Below, piece by piece: positions 12,796-25,635 of a DNA stretch of 64,000 nucleotides. Made by a program: the position numbers and the translations under genes. Numbering within the stretch: the stretch's first letter is position 1; every line of letters begins with the position of its first letter. The DNA comes from Cryptomeria japonica (lineage: Eukaryota; Streptophyta; Pinopsida; Cupressales; Cupressaceae), in assembly GCF_030272615.1 (NCBI RefSeq), contig NC_081414.1, positions 231,385,733 to 231,449,732 on the forward strand, in the 5' to 3' direction. Below the pieces are notes generated by a model. That model made no database searches, had not been told where the DNA came from, and saw nothing but the letters and a program-made list of their open reading frames with translations.

Positions 12796-13833
12796 TGTTG
12801 GTTAACAGTTTTGTCTCTTGGAGATTTATAAACCAAGACTCCTTTTTGCCCAAAAGTGAGATTAAATCATTAATCAATAGTTGGGTAAACTATAAATTAG
12901 TTTCCCTTTGAATTTTATTAAAGGTGCAACTCCCTTTATAAGTTTTGCATAATCCTAATTTAGGAAAATTAAATGCTTGTATGCTTTTTATAGGAAGTAG
13001 AAAAGACAAAAAATTGTTGCACATCACTATGCAATAAGCATGAATCACAAAAAAGAAAGAAAAATCTCCATACAAAATATTTAATATTAAAGTTTCAAAG
13101 GCCATTCATCCTCCAAATAAATTACAATTGATATTAACACACCAATATGCAACACTAGCCTCAAAAAATATTAATTCAAAGATGAATCTCACTGGACTTC
13201 CACAAAGAGAGTAAGTATTCTTAAGATGAATATTATTACTCACAAAGAAGTAATCACACTCATACATTCATCTAAATTCACAGATTCAATAATGAACATC
13301 AAAACAAACTTCACATTTCATGCACACAGACAATAAGTTCTTCAATGGATGATCAACAAAATATTGTTATTGATCTTCAACTTTGATCGTTTCTCACTCT
13401 TATACCATATTATAACACGAATCAAAAAATTTGGACCCTTCTAAAGTCCTTCAAACATATATTTATAATTTCCACATGTGTAACTGTCAAATGTTCCATG
13501 AAATTGATTCTTTTAAAGAATCGTTTTAAAAAAAAGTCTTTTTTTTTAAACATTAGAGAAAATAACCTTAACATAAATAAAAAAAAATAACATCATGGTT
13601 GAGGTGATGCCTTTGACTGTTCCACACTAAAGTAATCTAGTTGAGTCTATTTTCATTGCGCTTTCCTGGCCTTGTAATATTTTAGCACCTTCAAAACAAT
13701 TGGGATCTCCTGTTTCCGTGAAACAAGAACATTTCATGTTCTTAAGCTCCACAAGGCTCTGCCAAATTGGACAACTTCATTTTTAGTAGAGAAAGATTAT
13801 GCATGATTTTCACATTGAGTTAGGGAGGAGTCA
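12796..13833 (-). repeat. Element A 5' LTR
   Basis: Starts TGTTGGTTAACA and ends GAGTCA on the plus strand, and pairs with 6457-7478. Its outer end is immediately followed by solo LTR S1. Beyond S1, the sequence resembles the short internal stretch that precedes the other LTR (CCTCATTGAAA on the plus strand). This LTR may therefore also have been the 3' LTR of the element that carried ORF Z. Confidence 0.85.
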
Positions 13834-13836
13834 ATT

Positions 13837-16425
13837 TGGTGCAGGAGCACCTGAGCACCTGAATGCTCAAATCCTAGCAGGTATAGCTTTTTGTTGCAAA
13901 TTAAGCATGTATGTTTATTTTATGCTTCTAGTAGGTTTAATAGGTTTTTTTTGTGGTGTAATAATGTTTGGAACTCATTTTTGTTTAAGAGTTTCCAAGA
14001 TTTTTGTTTTTTTTGCTCAGTGGGCCAAAAACTGTCAATTTTGGATCCAAATGAGCATTTTTGAATTTTTGATGTTGTAAAGCTTTGAAAGGCATTGGAG
14101 CATGTTTATTTAGTGTTTCTAATGATGTTGAGTCATTGGTTTGAGTGCCAAGTCACTGGGAGTCAAAATGCAACTTTTTGAGCAACAAAAGTTGTCAAAA
14201 AGTTGTCAAAAAGTGCAAAAAAGTGATTTTTGGTGGTTTTGGTTAGTTCCAGCCTGTACCTGTCTGTACAAAGGCTTCAATAAGTTGGCACATGTATAAA
14301 AACCATGTTCCCATCATTGTATGTGTGGTTCATCTTGGAAAAGTAAAAGAAATACTTGTTTTGCTCTTGTTTTTTTGAGTTTTAACTAGTTTCCTGCACT
14401 TTTGAGAGTACAGTCCGTACCATGGCTTCATGAGTCCGTACTACTCCTATTTTTAATTGGTGTGATCTCCTTGAATGTTTGAGTAGTGATTTGGAACAAG
14501 TTTTGTTTGAAGTGCTCTTGAGCAAGGCACTGTTTTGTGGTTCCAATGGAAGGTCTTTCATGGTCCAACTAGTTTCTTCAAAGTCTATTCATCCATGGCT
14601 TTGAAGAAATTTGTTGGACCCTCTGTACATACTGTATCATACATCTATTTTCCTTTTCTAGAAATGCACAAGTGTTTGTAAACCCATGGCAAGTATGTGA
14701 AGTGATCAACTTGGCTTGGGTATTCTTAAAGTTGTTTGAATGGTACTTTGCTGTTCATAGCACTGTACTTTGAAATGTTGAAGGAGAATTAAGTTGGCCA
14801 GAGTTATTATTGCATTTTACCATCCTTGTCTCTCTCATGACTTGGTTGGATGCAAAAAGAAAAGGTGTAAACAGACTGTAAGACAGTGTGTCACTGTTTC
14901 ATTGTTAAAACCTCATTGCCAACCTTCCTAAAGGACAGTATGGAATGATGGATTCCTTTTTTATGCATCATAGGAATGTATTTAACAGTGTTTTCAATGT
15001 TGAGAAGACAAGGTACACAATTTGGTTGTAAAGGACCTAAATAAGGATCCTAGAAAAGTGTATTCTTTGTCACAGTCTTGTAATGCTGTCATGCTTTGTG
15101 GCATCTTTTAAGTGTTCAAACTTATAAGATCTTTGGAGAGGAATATGCATTGTTTTACCTTGCCATTAACACCTTTTTGCAGGCCAGGGACAGAGTGAAG
15201 AAATACATCAAAACAAAGAAAGGGAGTTATAACAGCTTTAATACTGTCAAAGTGCAGTGATGGCAGGTGTATGAGCAACAGTCATAAGAAATCCTTTCCT
15301 ATTTGTTTTGCAGGGTGTTACAACTTCTATCAAGTCATTGTTGCATCTGTATTTGATAAACTTTCATTGTATTTGGTTTACCAATGTTCAAAAATGTATG
15401 CAAACCGTAAAAAAATTGCTGTCTCAGTCCTCTAGACTGTTATTTCTGTGTAAAAGCAGCAGTATGGCATTTGTTTGATATAATGACAGTATTCTAAGAT
15501 GAGGTTTGAATCCTTGGGAGTGTTTGGTATAGGTCATAGCAAGGTTTGAAACATTTAATTGGGTCTAGTATCATGGAGAAGGCCTTTAATTTGCAAACCC
15601 TCACTAAAATCCTCAAAAACCCTTGAAAAATGCCTATTTTGTAGGACAGTCCTCAAACAGTCCGTACAGTACTTGCCATAGCAAAAATCCTTGATATTTC
15701 ATCATCAATTGACCACATCTCCAAGGGTTTTCCATGAAGTTTAGCAGATTGAGCAGGGTGAACAATTTTCACTAAAAACTAGGGCTAATCCTAGTAGCCT
15801 TTTTTTGACCAATTTGACAATTTCATGAAATCGGTAAGGAAGGAGAAGCAAATGATTGTTTCAAACCATCAAAACTGATAAGTTAAGACCTGAGACACCC
15901 TACTACAAGCTCCACAACATTGCATTAAGTCATTTGATCAAGATGACCATTTGAACCTAGAAGTTGCCTTGAGTAGAACAACGCTCTTTGCATCCAACTT
16001 GGATATTTTCACTCTTGAAAGGTGAGGGATAGTCATCAGAATTTGCAGACCTGTCTAGATGCTCAGTCAACACCTTAATATGATTGAAATCCTTAAAGGT
16101 GCAAACAAGGTTAGGTAAACCATGGTTCTCCAACAGTTGCCCATTCCTGGAAGAGAGGAGATTCAGCCAGTTGGACAACCAAACTTGTTCATTTTTAGTG
16201 ACACACAAGAGGACCTCATTTCAAATTTGAATGCCTTAGCATGGAAGGTAAGGAGGAGTGATGTACAATACAATAGGGTGCAAGCAGTGTTGAATAGAGA
16301 GGAGGAGATAGGAGAAAGGTTTAGAAGAATCCCATTTGTGCCTAGGGATTGATTTGGGAAGCACATCGACAACAAAAGCCCACCAACCTCAAAAGAAGAC
16401 CAACTTCTATTCTACCTCCTCATCA
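13837..16425 (+). mobile_element. S1: long solo LTR (2.59 kb) with 5-bp target duplication
   Basis: Begins TGGTGCAGGAGCACC and ends CCTCCTCATCA. It is flanked by the identical 5-bp CAATT (13832-13836 and 16426-16430), so its limits are secure. No internal copy of its own ends is present and no retroelement protein is encoded, so it is best read as a solo LTR. A TATA box (TATAAAAA, 14295-14302) suggests a plus-strand promoter. The short frames at 13799-14080 and 16122-16352 have no recognisable content. A second, internally deleted member of the family is S2 at 42025-43144. Confidence 0.85.
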
Positions 16426-16430
16426 CAATT

Positions 16431-19400
16431 CTAGCCAATCTATTTTGATATTCCTCATTGAAAGCTTTAGGATCAGAGAGGGTGTCAATGTTTCTCTCAA
16501 ATTTTTCTTTTAATTCGTCTACTCTAGCATCCCCAAAATTATCAGGTTCTTAATTTGGAAACCCATGTCTGCAAACTACTATACAATCTATAATAACATC
16601 TTGTTGGCATCTTTCAACAATTTTCTTTTCTCTCTAATATTTCGTTGCAAGAAAGTGCATTTCCACTTAAGATTTTCTATCCAAAATGACACATTAATTA
16701 TCTTGGGAATTTGGAATTTTTTTTGCAGCAACAACATCATTTCTACCTAGGGCAACCATCTCCTTAAGTTCTTCCATTGTTTGTAGGCAAACAAATTTCT
16801 CTTGTTTGGTGCTTTCCATCTCAGAACTGACACCATTTCTTATTAGAATAAGCTAACCAAATACCTACTGTATACCATCAATAAAAGGCCTTTCTTTAGC
16901 TTTGACCTTCTTAATCCATTCTTGAATGACCCAACCAAAATGGCTATCAATATTTACCTTAGCTATTAATTATTTATTACCATCTGACTTTACAAGAAGT
17001 AGAAATTCTAAGGAGCTAGATGATTGTGAGGATGGACCCATTAACAATTTTAGGCAACTTGGAAGTATATTTACCATAATTTTCAACCATTCTTTATCAA
17101 ACTTATCCTTTTTAGTCCTTTCCATCAATTTAGTAGCTATTACTTAAGAGTTGTGTAGATATACATCCCTGCCAGGAGGTCCCATTTCTATACAAGTCAT
17201 ACTAAAATTAGCAAATGTAGCCTTACTTGGGTCCATTTGTGTGGTGGGATGAGTAATTTCTAGAAAGAGATGATATGAGGTTTTATCCTCTACTATCCTT
17301 GAAGTGACCTTAAGTTTCTTAGATCAGGGAAAGGAAGTAGATTGAAGCAATTATTTTACAACATCCTCGGGTGGCTTGTTAGTAGACCTAATTTTCCTCT
17401 TCTTAGACAAAGATGTCTCTAGCAATGATGGAGAGGACAATGTTTGCATATCACTTTCCATAGACTCTGGAGTATATAACATATCTCTTTTCACCATTGG
17501 GGTCTTCTCTACACTTTGAAAATTAAAAGGAAAGAATGGGTTTGACTGACGACCTTTGGAACTTTCATTGGGATTGGAGTCTATTTCTCCCTTAGTTTGT
17601 TCTTGGCCCCCTATTGTTTCTTTTCCTTTCCCCTTAGTTTTATCTTACTCTAGAGATTTTCTCTTTTCCATTGGCTCAACATCACCTACATTTTCACCTG
17701 GAGTGGTTGTTTATTTAGTTTGACTAGAGGGAAGAGAAGAAGAGGCATTCACATCACTTGGATTACCTTGTCCTTTGACCTTTTGTAACTTTCAAGGAGC
17801 AACCTTTGGCGTCTCAACTTTGTTCTTCGCTAGCTAGATTTGTGCCCTCTTTAGGACTACACCAGTCCTTATTTTTAAGTCTATTTGTTCAGGCAAGTTC
17901 CAGACAATAGGAATTAATGGGTACATTTGAATGTTAGTTGTATAGTTTGGGTCTACTTAATTAGACTCGTCATCTTCAACACCTTCCACATCCCAACCTA
18001 ATTGGTACTCAATTATTTGTTTCAAGATCAATCTCATTCGATTGTGTTACTAACTCTTCTCAATAATCCTTAATACATGGTACATGATTGTATGCAGGGC
18101 CAAAATGCAAGTTAGTTTTGGCAGATTCTTTACTATCAAAATGTAGCTTGAGGTGATCATAAGTTGAGGCGACGTCTTTGACCAGGCCCCCTTCAATATT
18201 CAATGCATTAGATTGAGTTTTGTAAACATAATATCCTAATCCAATTTGAAATGGGATGCCAATATTCCTTCTCTAAGCACGCTTCTTATTAAATTCACAA
18301 ACTTGTCTACATGCCTCAATCAGGATGAATTTTTCCTCTACATACTTAAGAAAGTTTTGTGGAAAACCATTGTAGCCACCTACCTTAATGTAGGTGAATT
18401 TGTAAAATTGTATGAAATAACTCCCATATTCAGTAACCAACTTGATTGATTTTGGTGAGATTTTTTTCCCTTAGAGGCCCTACCAGTCCCTCACAAGCTT
18501 CGTTGTGGATGCATTATTTTCTCTTCTAAAGTTAGAGTAACTTTTCTGCAATTGGAGGTTTGGATAGAAATCATAAATCTAAATGTTATCATCAAACTGC
18601 TCCACACAATGCAATTCAGGCCAATATCTCGTACAAGCTAAGGTATAGAACAAGTAAGATGACATATAGAAAAACCTATTGAGGGGAAGAAAGTGATTAG
18701 TATATGCAACCTAGCACTAATTATACTTGCCCATTCTAAGTATTGTTCACTAGTACATATAGCTTGTACAAAGAAATATATCTACTCATACAAATTGTAG
18801 GCATCAACATCTCCTCCTAGCCAATGCAACAAAATCATTATGACCGTTATTTCTCCTTTTAGGTATGATTTATGAATTGTCTTTGGTAATTGGGATTTCT
18901 CTTCTTGGTATAAAAAATGACTCCTTAATGATGACATTTCTATAAAAACCATTCGTTTCATTGAATTATGTCTATGATATGGCAAAATCCCAATGTGAAA
19001 AAAATTCCCTAGTTCGGAGTCGAAAGCAATTGTGGATTGTAGCCCAGTATAGGGTTATGAGAACCCTATCATGATTGTTTTAATCTCTCGGGTGTTTGGG
19101 TCATATCTATTAATGCATTCCATTACCAAATCTATGCACTACACCACCACTAAAAATTGTGTCACTTCTAACAACCCACTTTTCGAAAATCTTTGTGTGA
19201 TTGGGTGCCTATTAGGGCCTTTTACCCTATCCCAAAATTTATTCAAGTCAATATGCCCTTACCTAGTGTCCTCAAACTCTGGTAATGCACATTCTAATCC
19301 ATTCAAATGCTCGTATCCTAGATATTTATATTTTATCTTGGAACACTTCCTTTGAATTCTCAAAAAATTTGATAGAATTTCCCCTTAATTTGACTGCTTT

Positions 19401-19657
19401 CATTTAATAAAATTGAAACCTTAACACTTGAATGAACAATATTTTCAAAAGTACAGGAAATACTTACTCCTGTGAGTGATAATCACGACAAACAATATCT
19501 TTCAAACAAAATATGTACCAATTTTGCATAACTTTGCTTCAACACTATGAGAGCCCCACTAATCTCTTGAATAATGTTCTCAAAATAATAATTTTAAGGA
19601 TATTAATCCCATTTTTGTGTTGCATTTAATGCACACCTACCTTGGCTCCTTGTAATT
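16431..19657 (-). pseudogene. ORF Z: decayed retroelement-borne protein of unknown function
   Basis: The minus strand reads as coding over about 3 kb with scattered stops and few shifts, from about 19400 down to 16431. Visible landmarks are MECINRYDPNTREI near 19130, a hydrophobic segment FYMSSYLFYTLAC near 18680, a Lys-Ile-Ser then Tyr-Gly-Ser-Tyr-Phe-Ile-Gln-Phe segment near 18440, and a low-complexity Ser/Pro/Lys region about 17760-17450. A final FNEEYQNRLARI lies at 16462-16427, immediately before S1 and the element A LTR. I recall similar unnamed proteins carried by plant retroelements but cannot name a family. Its place next to an LTR and its interruption by C1 indicate a transposon protein rather than a host gene. 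Confidence 0.6.
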
Positions 19658-20528
19658 TGTAAGGAAGTTAAGTAGCGGAACAAATTCCTACACTAACCTT
19701 GCGAGGAGGGTAATGTAAAAACTTTTACAGATCGTCACAATAGTTACAGAAAACAGAAATAGATATAATAAAATTCAAACCATAACACATTGATTTACGT
19801 GGGGAAAACCCTTTCGGGAGAAAAACCCTACACTCCAAAAGTCATCCAATATATTATTCAGTAATCAAAACAGATTACAATATACTTGTAGAGAAAGCTC
19901 TTTGCGGGAGTACCACTAATTAGAGATTTAGAGGTAACTCAATAGCCATAAGACTCTTACACACAACCTCTATCTCACGCACCTCATATATAGGAGATAC
20001 AATATAAGAAACCATCAAACAATATTAGAAAACCATGGGCTAAAACCACCCAATAAGGTGTAGCCAACCTTATCTCCCTTCTAGATTCCCTATGATGTGT
20101 CCCTCCCTTTTTACAACTCATTTATGTGTTTGGTGTATTTTATATTTCCTATTTTAGGAGCACAAACTTCCAGAGACCATAACTTGTGAATCGTGCGTCC
20201 TATTGACGAACCGTTTGAAGTGCCTAAAAACTCGTGAAGTGCTCTATTGCCTTGTAAACCGCCACACCATTTAAACCCACTTTTTAGGTTGTTTTGGGGC
20301 CTTTTAAGTCCTCAAAATTAAATTTAAACCTTTCATTAGACCCCTCCAAAATGGAAAATTCAATATCTTCAAAACTAGCTGTGATATTGCGACATAACTT
20401 TACCAGAATGCTTATCTAGCCAACTAGAAGCTTTAAGGAGAATTTTGTACAATTTTTCTCTCAAATGAAAACTTACTATAAATAGTAACCTCATGTAAAT
20501 GCAAGGTTGAGACACCATTTTCCCAAAA
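19658..20528 (-). repeat. C1 3' LTR
   Basis: Plus-strand start TGTAAGGAAGTTAAGTAGCG. The last clearly shared bases are GAGACACCATTTT. The terminal dinucleotide next to the purine tract has decayed relative to the right copy. It pairs with 24536-25407 along its whole length with mostly single-base differences. Confidence 0.85.
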
Positions 20529-20589
20529 AATCTCCCACTTGTCGAACATCTTGCAAGAGTAAAGGGAGTATCAACACAATAAATCAATT

Positions 20590-22183
20590 GCTAGAGGCCA
20601 TGAGGCCCATAGACTCCGAGGACCATCTGAACTTATTTGTGCTTAGAGCCTTAGTTAAAAAATCTGCAACATTCATCAAAGGTTTCTAGCTTAACCAGCT
20701 TCACCCTTTCATCTTCGACCATATCTTTGACAAAATGATACTGAACATCAATGTGCTTGGTCCGGGCATGAAATGTCGGGTTCTTAGCTAGGTAGATCGC
20801 ACTCTAACCGTCACAATAAACTGTCATGACTCCTTGTTTTATTCCAATGTCTAAACACAGTTTCTTAAGCCAAATGGTCTTTTTACAAGCATGAGTAGTT
20901 TCCATATACTCTGCTTCAGTAGTGGACAAAGCAACCACAACCTGTCACTTACTAATCCAATTAATTGCACTACCAAATAAAGTAAACACATAAGCACTGG
21001 TGGAGCTTGTGCTATCAATATCACCTGCCCAGTCTGAATCCACATAACCATAAATATCAAGGGAAATCATGTCTCCAACTAAATTACCATGATAACACAA
21101 TGAATACTCTGAGGTACCCTTCAAATATCTGAAGACTCTTTTGACTGGATCCCAATGAACTCTACCAGGATTAGACATATATCTAGACAGAACTCCCACT
21201 ACTTGGGCAATGTCTGGTCTAGTACAGACCATAACATACATCAAACCTCCAACTGCACTTTGGTAAGGCACTCTGCTCATGTCTTCCATCTCCGATGGGG
21301 ATGTAGGACAATCTGTAGCAGATAATTTTGTTCCAACTGTAAAAGGAACACACAACGATCTACAATCATGCATGTTGAACCTCTGTAATAGTGAATCAAC
21401 ATACTTACTCTGGCCTAGCCATAGCTTTCTTTTCACTCTATCTCTTCTAATTTCCATCCCAAGAATGTGTTTCGCTGCACCAAGATCTTTCATTTCAAAT
21501 TTAGCAGCGAGTTAAGATTTTAGTTATGAAATCATACCTTTCCCTTTACTAATGAATACCATATCATCAACATACATTGCAATGTACAGGAAATGATCAC
21601 CATCAAATTTATAATAAACACAGTGATCTGATTTAGAACGCTCAAATCCTAAACTCAACACATATGTATCAAATTTCTGGTGCCACATCCTAGGACTCTG
21701 TTTGAGGCCATACATGTATTTCTTTAATTTACAGACCAAATTACTTTTACCTTTCACCACATAGTGCTCCGACCGTGTCATATAAATATCCTCCTCCAAA
21801 TCACCATGAAGGAAAGCAGTTTTCACATCCATTTGCTCAACTTCTAAATCATAAGCAACAATAATAGAAAGCAACAATCTAATAGACGTCATTTTGGCAA
21901 TAGGAGAAAATATATCACCATAATCAACTCCCTCAACCTGAGAGTATCCATTTGCAACCAACCTCGCTTTATACTTTTCAATGCTTCCATCTAAACCAAT
22001 ATTTTTCTTGAACACCCATTTGCAACCAACAGGCTTCCATCCTTCAGGCAATGGTACAAGATCCCATGTATCATTCTTTTTAAAAGTTGTCATTTCTTCT
22101 TCCATAGCAATCTTCCAGGATTCTACATCATTCATACCTAATGCCTCCTCTATAGATTTCGGTCCATCCACATTAGTATTCAA
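20590..22183 (-). pseudogene. C1 reverse transcriptase and RNase H
   Basis: The reverse transcriptase lies at 22183-21524. It includes WKPVGCKWVFKKN, DVKTAFLHGDL and the catalytic YVDD (AMYVDDMVF). The RNase H region continues at 21493-20945 with the Asp of YVDSDWAGD. A tail with LSTTEAEYM, LAKNPTFHARTKHI and VQYHFVKDMV is readable to about 20700, after which the frame is lost. At least one stop separates the two main frames (about 21510) and another follows WISK at 20945, so no full-length product is possible. Confidence 0.88.
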
Positions 22184-22285
22184 AGAAAAAATACATCTCC
22201 AATCATTAGGTTAATACCTTTCAGGTGGTTGTCTATATCTTGTAGACCTTCAAACAAGCTGATTTGGAGGTTCTTCCTCCTCTTC

Positions 22286-23490
22286 TTAAGATTTAGAGCT
22301 AGACGAGCTCTCCTCAACTTCTTGCCTATCTAGGGGTCTCGATTCAACTCTTTCAGGTGTAGAAGGAAATTGAATCACATCTTCCTTTTTAGTCTGTTTT
22401 GGCTGCAATGTAACATAAGGAGACTTAATTTCTCTAAAAATAACAATTCTACTATGAATTATCTTTTGTGCAATAGGGTCCCAAATCTTGTATCCTTTCA
22501 CACCATAATTATACCCGACAAAGATACATTTCATAGCCTTGTTCTCCAACTTTGTCCACTTCTCCTTTGGCACATGTGCATATACCTCGCAACCAAAAAC
22601 TCTAAGATGTCTCAATGAAGGCTTGTGACCCAACCATGCTTCCATAGGAATTTTATCAACAAGGGTTGATGTAGAAGACCTATTAATCAAGTAGCAAGCA
22701 GCAACAACTTCTGCTCAAAATTTTTATTCTAGACTAACACCACTCAACATACTCCTAGCCTTCTCCATCAGAGTCATGTTCATTCTTTCTACAACTCCAT
22801 TCTGTTGTGGGGAATACAGAGTTGTCTTCTATCTATTAATGCCACAGTCTTTACAAAATCTATCAAATTCATTAGAGCAAAATTCACCGCCATTATTAGT
22901 CCTCAAACTTTTAATTTTCTTTTAGTCTACAACTCAACCATTGCTTTAATTTATTTAAATCAATTGAAAACCTTCAGATTTACTCTTTAGAAAATATATC
23001 CATGTCCTTCTACTAAAATAATCAATAAATGAAACATAATATGTGGATTTTCCCATCGAAGGAACATCTAAAAGACCAAACACATTAGAATGAATAAGAT
23101 CCAAAACACCACAAGTTTTATGAGAACTTGAGTAAAACTGAACGAGGTTTTATTTTCCATAAATGCAATACTCACAGAAATCAAATTCAAGATTACAATC
23201 ATTCAAACCTTCAACAAGGTTTTTATTTTTCAAGGTCCTTAGACACTTTTCTCCAATGTGGCCAAGCCTCTAGTGCCATAACATAGTCTTCTTTGCAAGT
23301 AACTTTGCTTCAAAAGAAAGAGCACCCTTAGGTACCCAAAAGCCATTTCCATCTATTGAAGGTGAAACCCTTAAATATTCCACAAATTTACTTTTTATAG
23401 AGGTGCTATTACACTATGTATGCATCTAGATTATACAAATTGTCAAACCTGACACCTCTAGCAATTACCATAGCACCCTTAATCATCTTA
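22286..23490 (-). pseudogene. C1 integrase remnant
   Basis: The C-terminal part is open at 22690-22286 (a WLGHKPSLRHLRVFGC segment typical of Copia integrase). Further upstream to 23490 the zinc-binding and core regions are recognisable only through many stops and shifts, for example an asparagine-rich NGGEF-type segment near 22890 and SPQQNG-like sequence near 22805. Confidence 0.7.
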
Positions 23491-23498
23491 CATCCTGC

Positions 23499-24353
23499 TT
23501 AAAAAAAAACTACCTGCACACCCTTAGTCATATGAAAAGATACACCTGAGTCAATTAACCAGGCATCATTACTTGCATGAGTCACCAAAGCTGCAATAAG
23601 TACATCACCATCTTCCTTCTCAGACTCAGAATCAGAATCAATCTTTTTCTTTTTCTTATTCTTTTCTTCTTTGTAGTCCTTATGGATGTGACCTAGTTTA
23701 CCACAATTCCAACAAATGACTTTGGACTTTCCAGGAGATTTTGATCTCCCTCTCGATTTGGACTTATTGCGCTTCTCATTTTTCTTGCCTTTCTCCTTAG
23801 GTCTTCCATGAATAATTAGGGCTTCCTTCAAACTATGGGATACTTTCCTTCACATCTCTTCACGAGGTAGGGCATCCACCACATATTCAGACTTCAAAAT
23901 AACAAAAGTACTACCGATAGTCATAACAAGAGAATCTCATGAATTAGGCAAAGAACAAAGCAAAATCTGACATTTCTCCTCTTCATTCATCTTAACACCA
24001 ACAAATACTAATTGAGCCACCAACATATTGAATGCTTCCAAGTGGTCCGAAACTTGTCCACCCTCTTCCATCTTCAAGGAATACAATTTATTCCTAAAAA
24101 AAATCTGATTTAATAAATATTTCGCTTGATACATTTCACCAATCTTGGTCCATAGCTTCTTTGCAGTATTTTCTTTGTGGACATTGATTATAACAGAGTC
24201 TGCTAGGCACAGTTTGATTAGACCCTTGGCTTTTCGGTCCATAACATCATATTGAGTTGTCATAGTAGGATTTGAGGGCCTTTGGACATTTGCATCAACA
24301 ACATCCCATAGATCTCGATCGATTAGTAGATCTTCCATCTTCAACTTCCACAT
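23499..24353 (-). pseudogene. C1 gag and protease
   Basis: Frame 24353-23937 is a Copia gag N-terminal part (MWKLKMEDLLIDRDLWD start). A short damaged gap follows. Frame 23831-23499 then carries a zinc knuckle CWNCGKLGHIHKDY, whose last metal-binding Cys is Tyr, a Lys/Glu-rich linker, and the protease start WLIDSGVSFHMT with the D-S-G active site intact. The frame stops soon after, so the product would be inactive. Confidence 0.8.
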
Positions 24354-24521
24354 CTCAAAATTTGTTCCATTAATATTTCTCCACCTCTATTTTCCCTGAC
24401 GAGCTTGCCATCTGAAAATTACTACAACAAGATCAAAAAGTGTCTTATGCAAAAGCTCCCACTCAAATCCGGATTAATTCAAAAAACCCAACAACCCACA
24501 ACTGAAACCAAAGGTGATCAA

Positions 24522-24533
24522 GTTTTGATACCA
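24522..24533 (-). other. C1 primer binding site
   Basis: On the minus strand, TGGTATCAAAAC lies two bases inside the 5' LTR. This is a slightly altered form of the TGGTATCAGAGC site (initiator Met tRNA) used by most plant Copia elements. Confidence 0.7.
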
Positions 24534-24535
24534 CT

Positions 24536-25407
24536 TGTAAGGAGGCTAAGTAGCGGAACAACTTCCTACACTAACCTTGAGAGGAGGGTAATGTAAAAAT
24601 TTTAATAGATCATCACAACAATTACATAAAATAGAAATAGATATAATAACATTCAAACCATAACACAGTGATTTACTCGGGGAAAACCCTTTCGGGAGAA
24701 AACCCCCACACTCCAAAAGCCGCCCATTATATTATTCAACAATCAAAACATATGACAATATACTTGTAGAGCAAGCTCTTCGTAGGAGTACCACTAATCA
24801 GAGATTCAGAGGTAACTCAATAGCCATAAGACTCTTACACACAACCTCTATCTCACGCACCTCATATATAAGAGATACAATACAAGAAATCGTCAAATGG
24901 TATTACAAAACCATGGGCTAAAACCACCCAATAAGGTGTAGCCAACCTTATCTCCCTTCTAGATGCCCTATGACGTGTCCCTTCCTTTTTACAACTCATT
25001 TATGTGTCTGATGTATTTTATATTTCCTATTTTAGGAGTACAAACTTCTGGAGGCTATAACTTGTGAACCGTGTGTCCTATTGACGAACCGTTTGAAGCG
25101 CCAAAAATCTTGCGAAGTGCTCTATTGCCTCGTAAACCACTGCACCATTTATGCCCACTTTTCAGGGCATTTAGGGGACCTCTAAAGTCCTCAAAATTAA
25201 ATTTAAACATTTCATTGGACCCCTCCAAAATGAAAAATTTAATATCTTCAAAACTAGTTGTGATCTTGCGACATAACTTTACTAGAATGCTTATCTAGCC
25301 AACCAGAAGCTTCAGGCAGAATTTCACACCATTTCGTGCTCAAATGAAAACTTACTATAAATAGTAACCTCATGTAAATGCAAGGTTGAGACACCATTTT
25401 TCTAACA
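24536..25407 (-). repeat. C1 5' LTR
   Basis: Plus strand TGTAAGGAGGCTAAG ... TTTTTCTAACA, followed by TSD TAATT. It pairs with 19658-20528. Confidence 0.85.
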
Positions 25408-25412
25408 TAATT

Positions 25413-25630
25413 AATGTGCAATACTTAAGCACCACATCAGCATTCAGCTCTGAATTAGTTTGGAAGCCTTGTCATTCTCCAACATGTGTTTTAAAACTAC
25501 TTTGTGCATTCGCTTTAGCTTTTAGTTTGGTTGCCTTTAACAACTTCTTTACTTCTTCCTTCACTTCATCTTTCACCTTAGTTTAAAATGATATGTTAGA
25601 GTCTGATAAGGTTTCACAATTTCTTCGGAA
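25413..25630. other. Remnant of the older insertion target between C1 and C2
   Basis: About 220 bp of pre-existing DNA bounded by C1's TAATT and C2's TTTGA duplications. On the minus strand a Lys/Glu-rich stretch (VKDEVKEEVKKLLKA) can be read. It might be an upstream part of the element that carried ORF Z, but this is uncertain. Confidence 0.4.
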
Positions 25631-25635
25631 TTTGA

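Larger units (their letters stand above)
6457..13833 (-). mobile_element. Element A: decayed Ty3/Gypsy (Tat-like) LTR retrotransposon
   Basis: Two related LTRs of about 1.03 kb (6457-7478 and 12796-13833) bracket a minus-strand gag-pol. The order is gag, protease, an extra RNase H, reverse transcriptase, RNase H, integrase. A primer site of the TGG(C/T)GA(C/T)TCC(A/G)(C/T)TGGGGA type and the extra archaeal-type RNase H point to the Tat lineage. All reading frames are broken by stops and small shifts. No target-site duplication is readable: the left flank is CTATT, while the right flank is another retroelement remnant (Z). The element seems to share its right LTR with Z. Confidence 0.85.
19658..25407 (-). 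mobile_element. C1: Ty1/Copia retrotransposon, 5.75 kb, TSD TAATT
   Basis: LTRs 19658-20528 and 24536-25407 enclose a minus-strand gag-pol with the Copia order gag, protease, integrase, reverse transcriptase, RNase H. TAATT directly flanks both ends (19653-19657 and 25408-25412). A primer site lies next to the 5' LTR and a purine-rich GTGGGAGAT next to the 3' LTR. The integrase is heavily decayed. Reverse transcriptase and RNase H still have long frames. It interrupts ORF Z. Confidence 0.9.

Noticed and set aside
13799-14080. A 93-codon frame rich in Phe and Val
   Set aside because: It spans the S1 insertion junction, and the matching frame in S2 is shorter and altered, so it is chance coding in an LTR.
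16439-16444. CTATT as the right target duplication of element A
   Set aside because: It matches the left flank CTATT (6452-6456) but lies inside sequence homologous to A's own internal end and ORF Z, so the match is probably chance.
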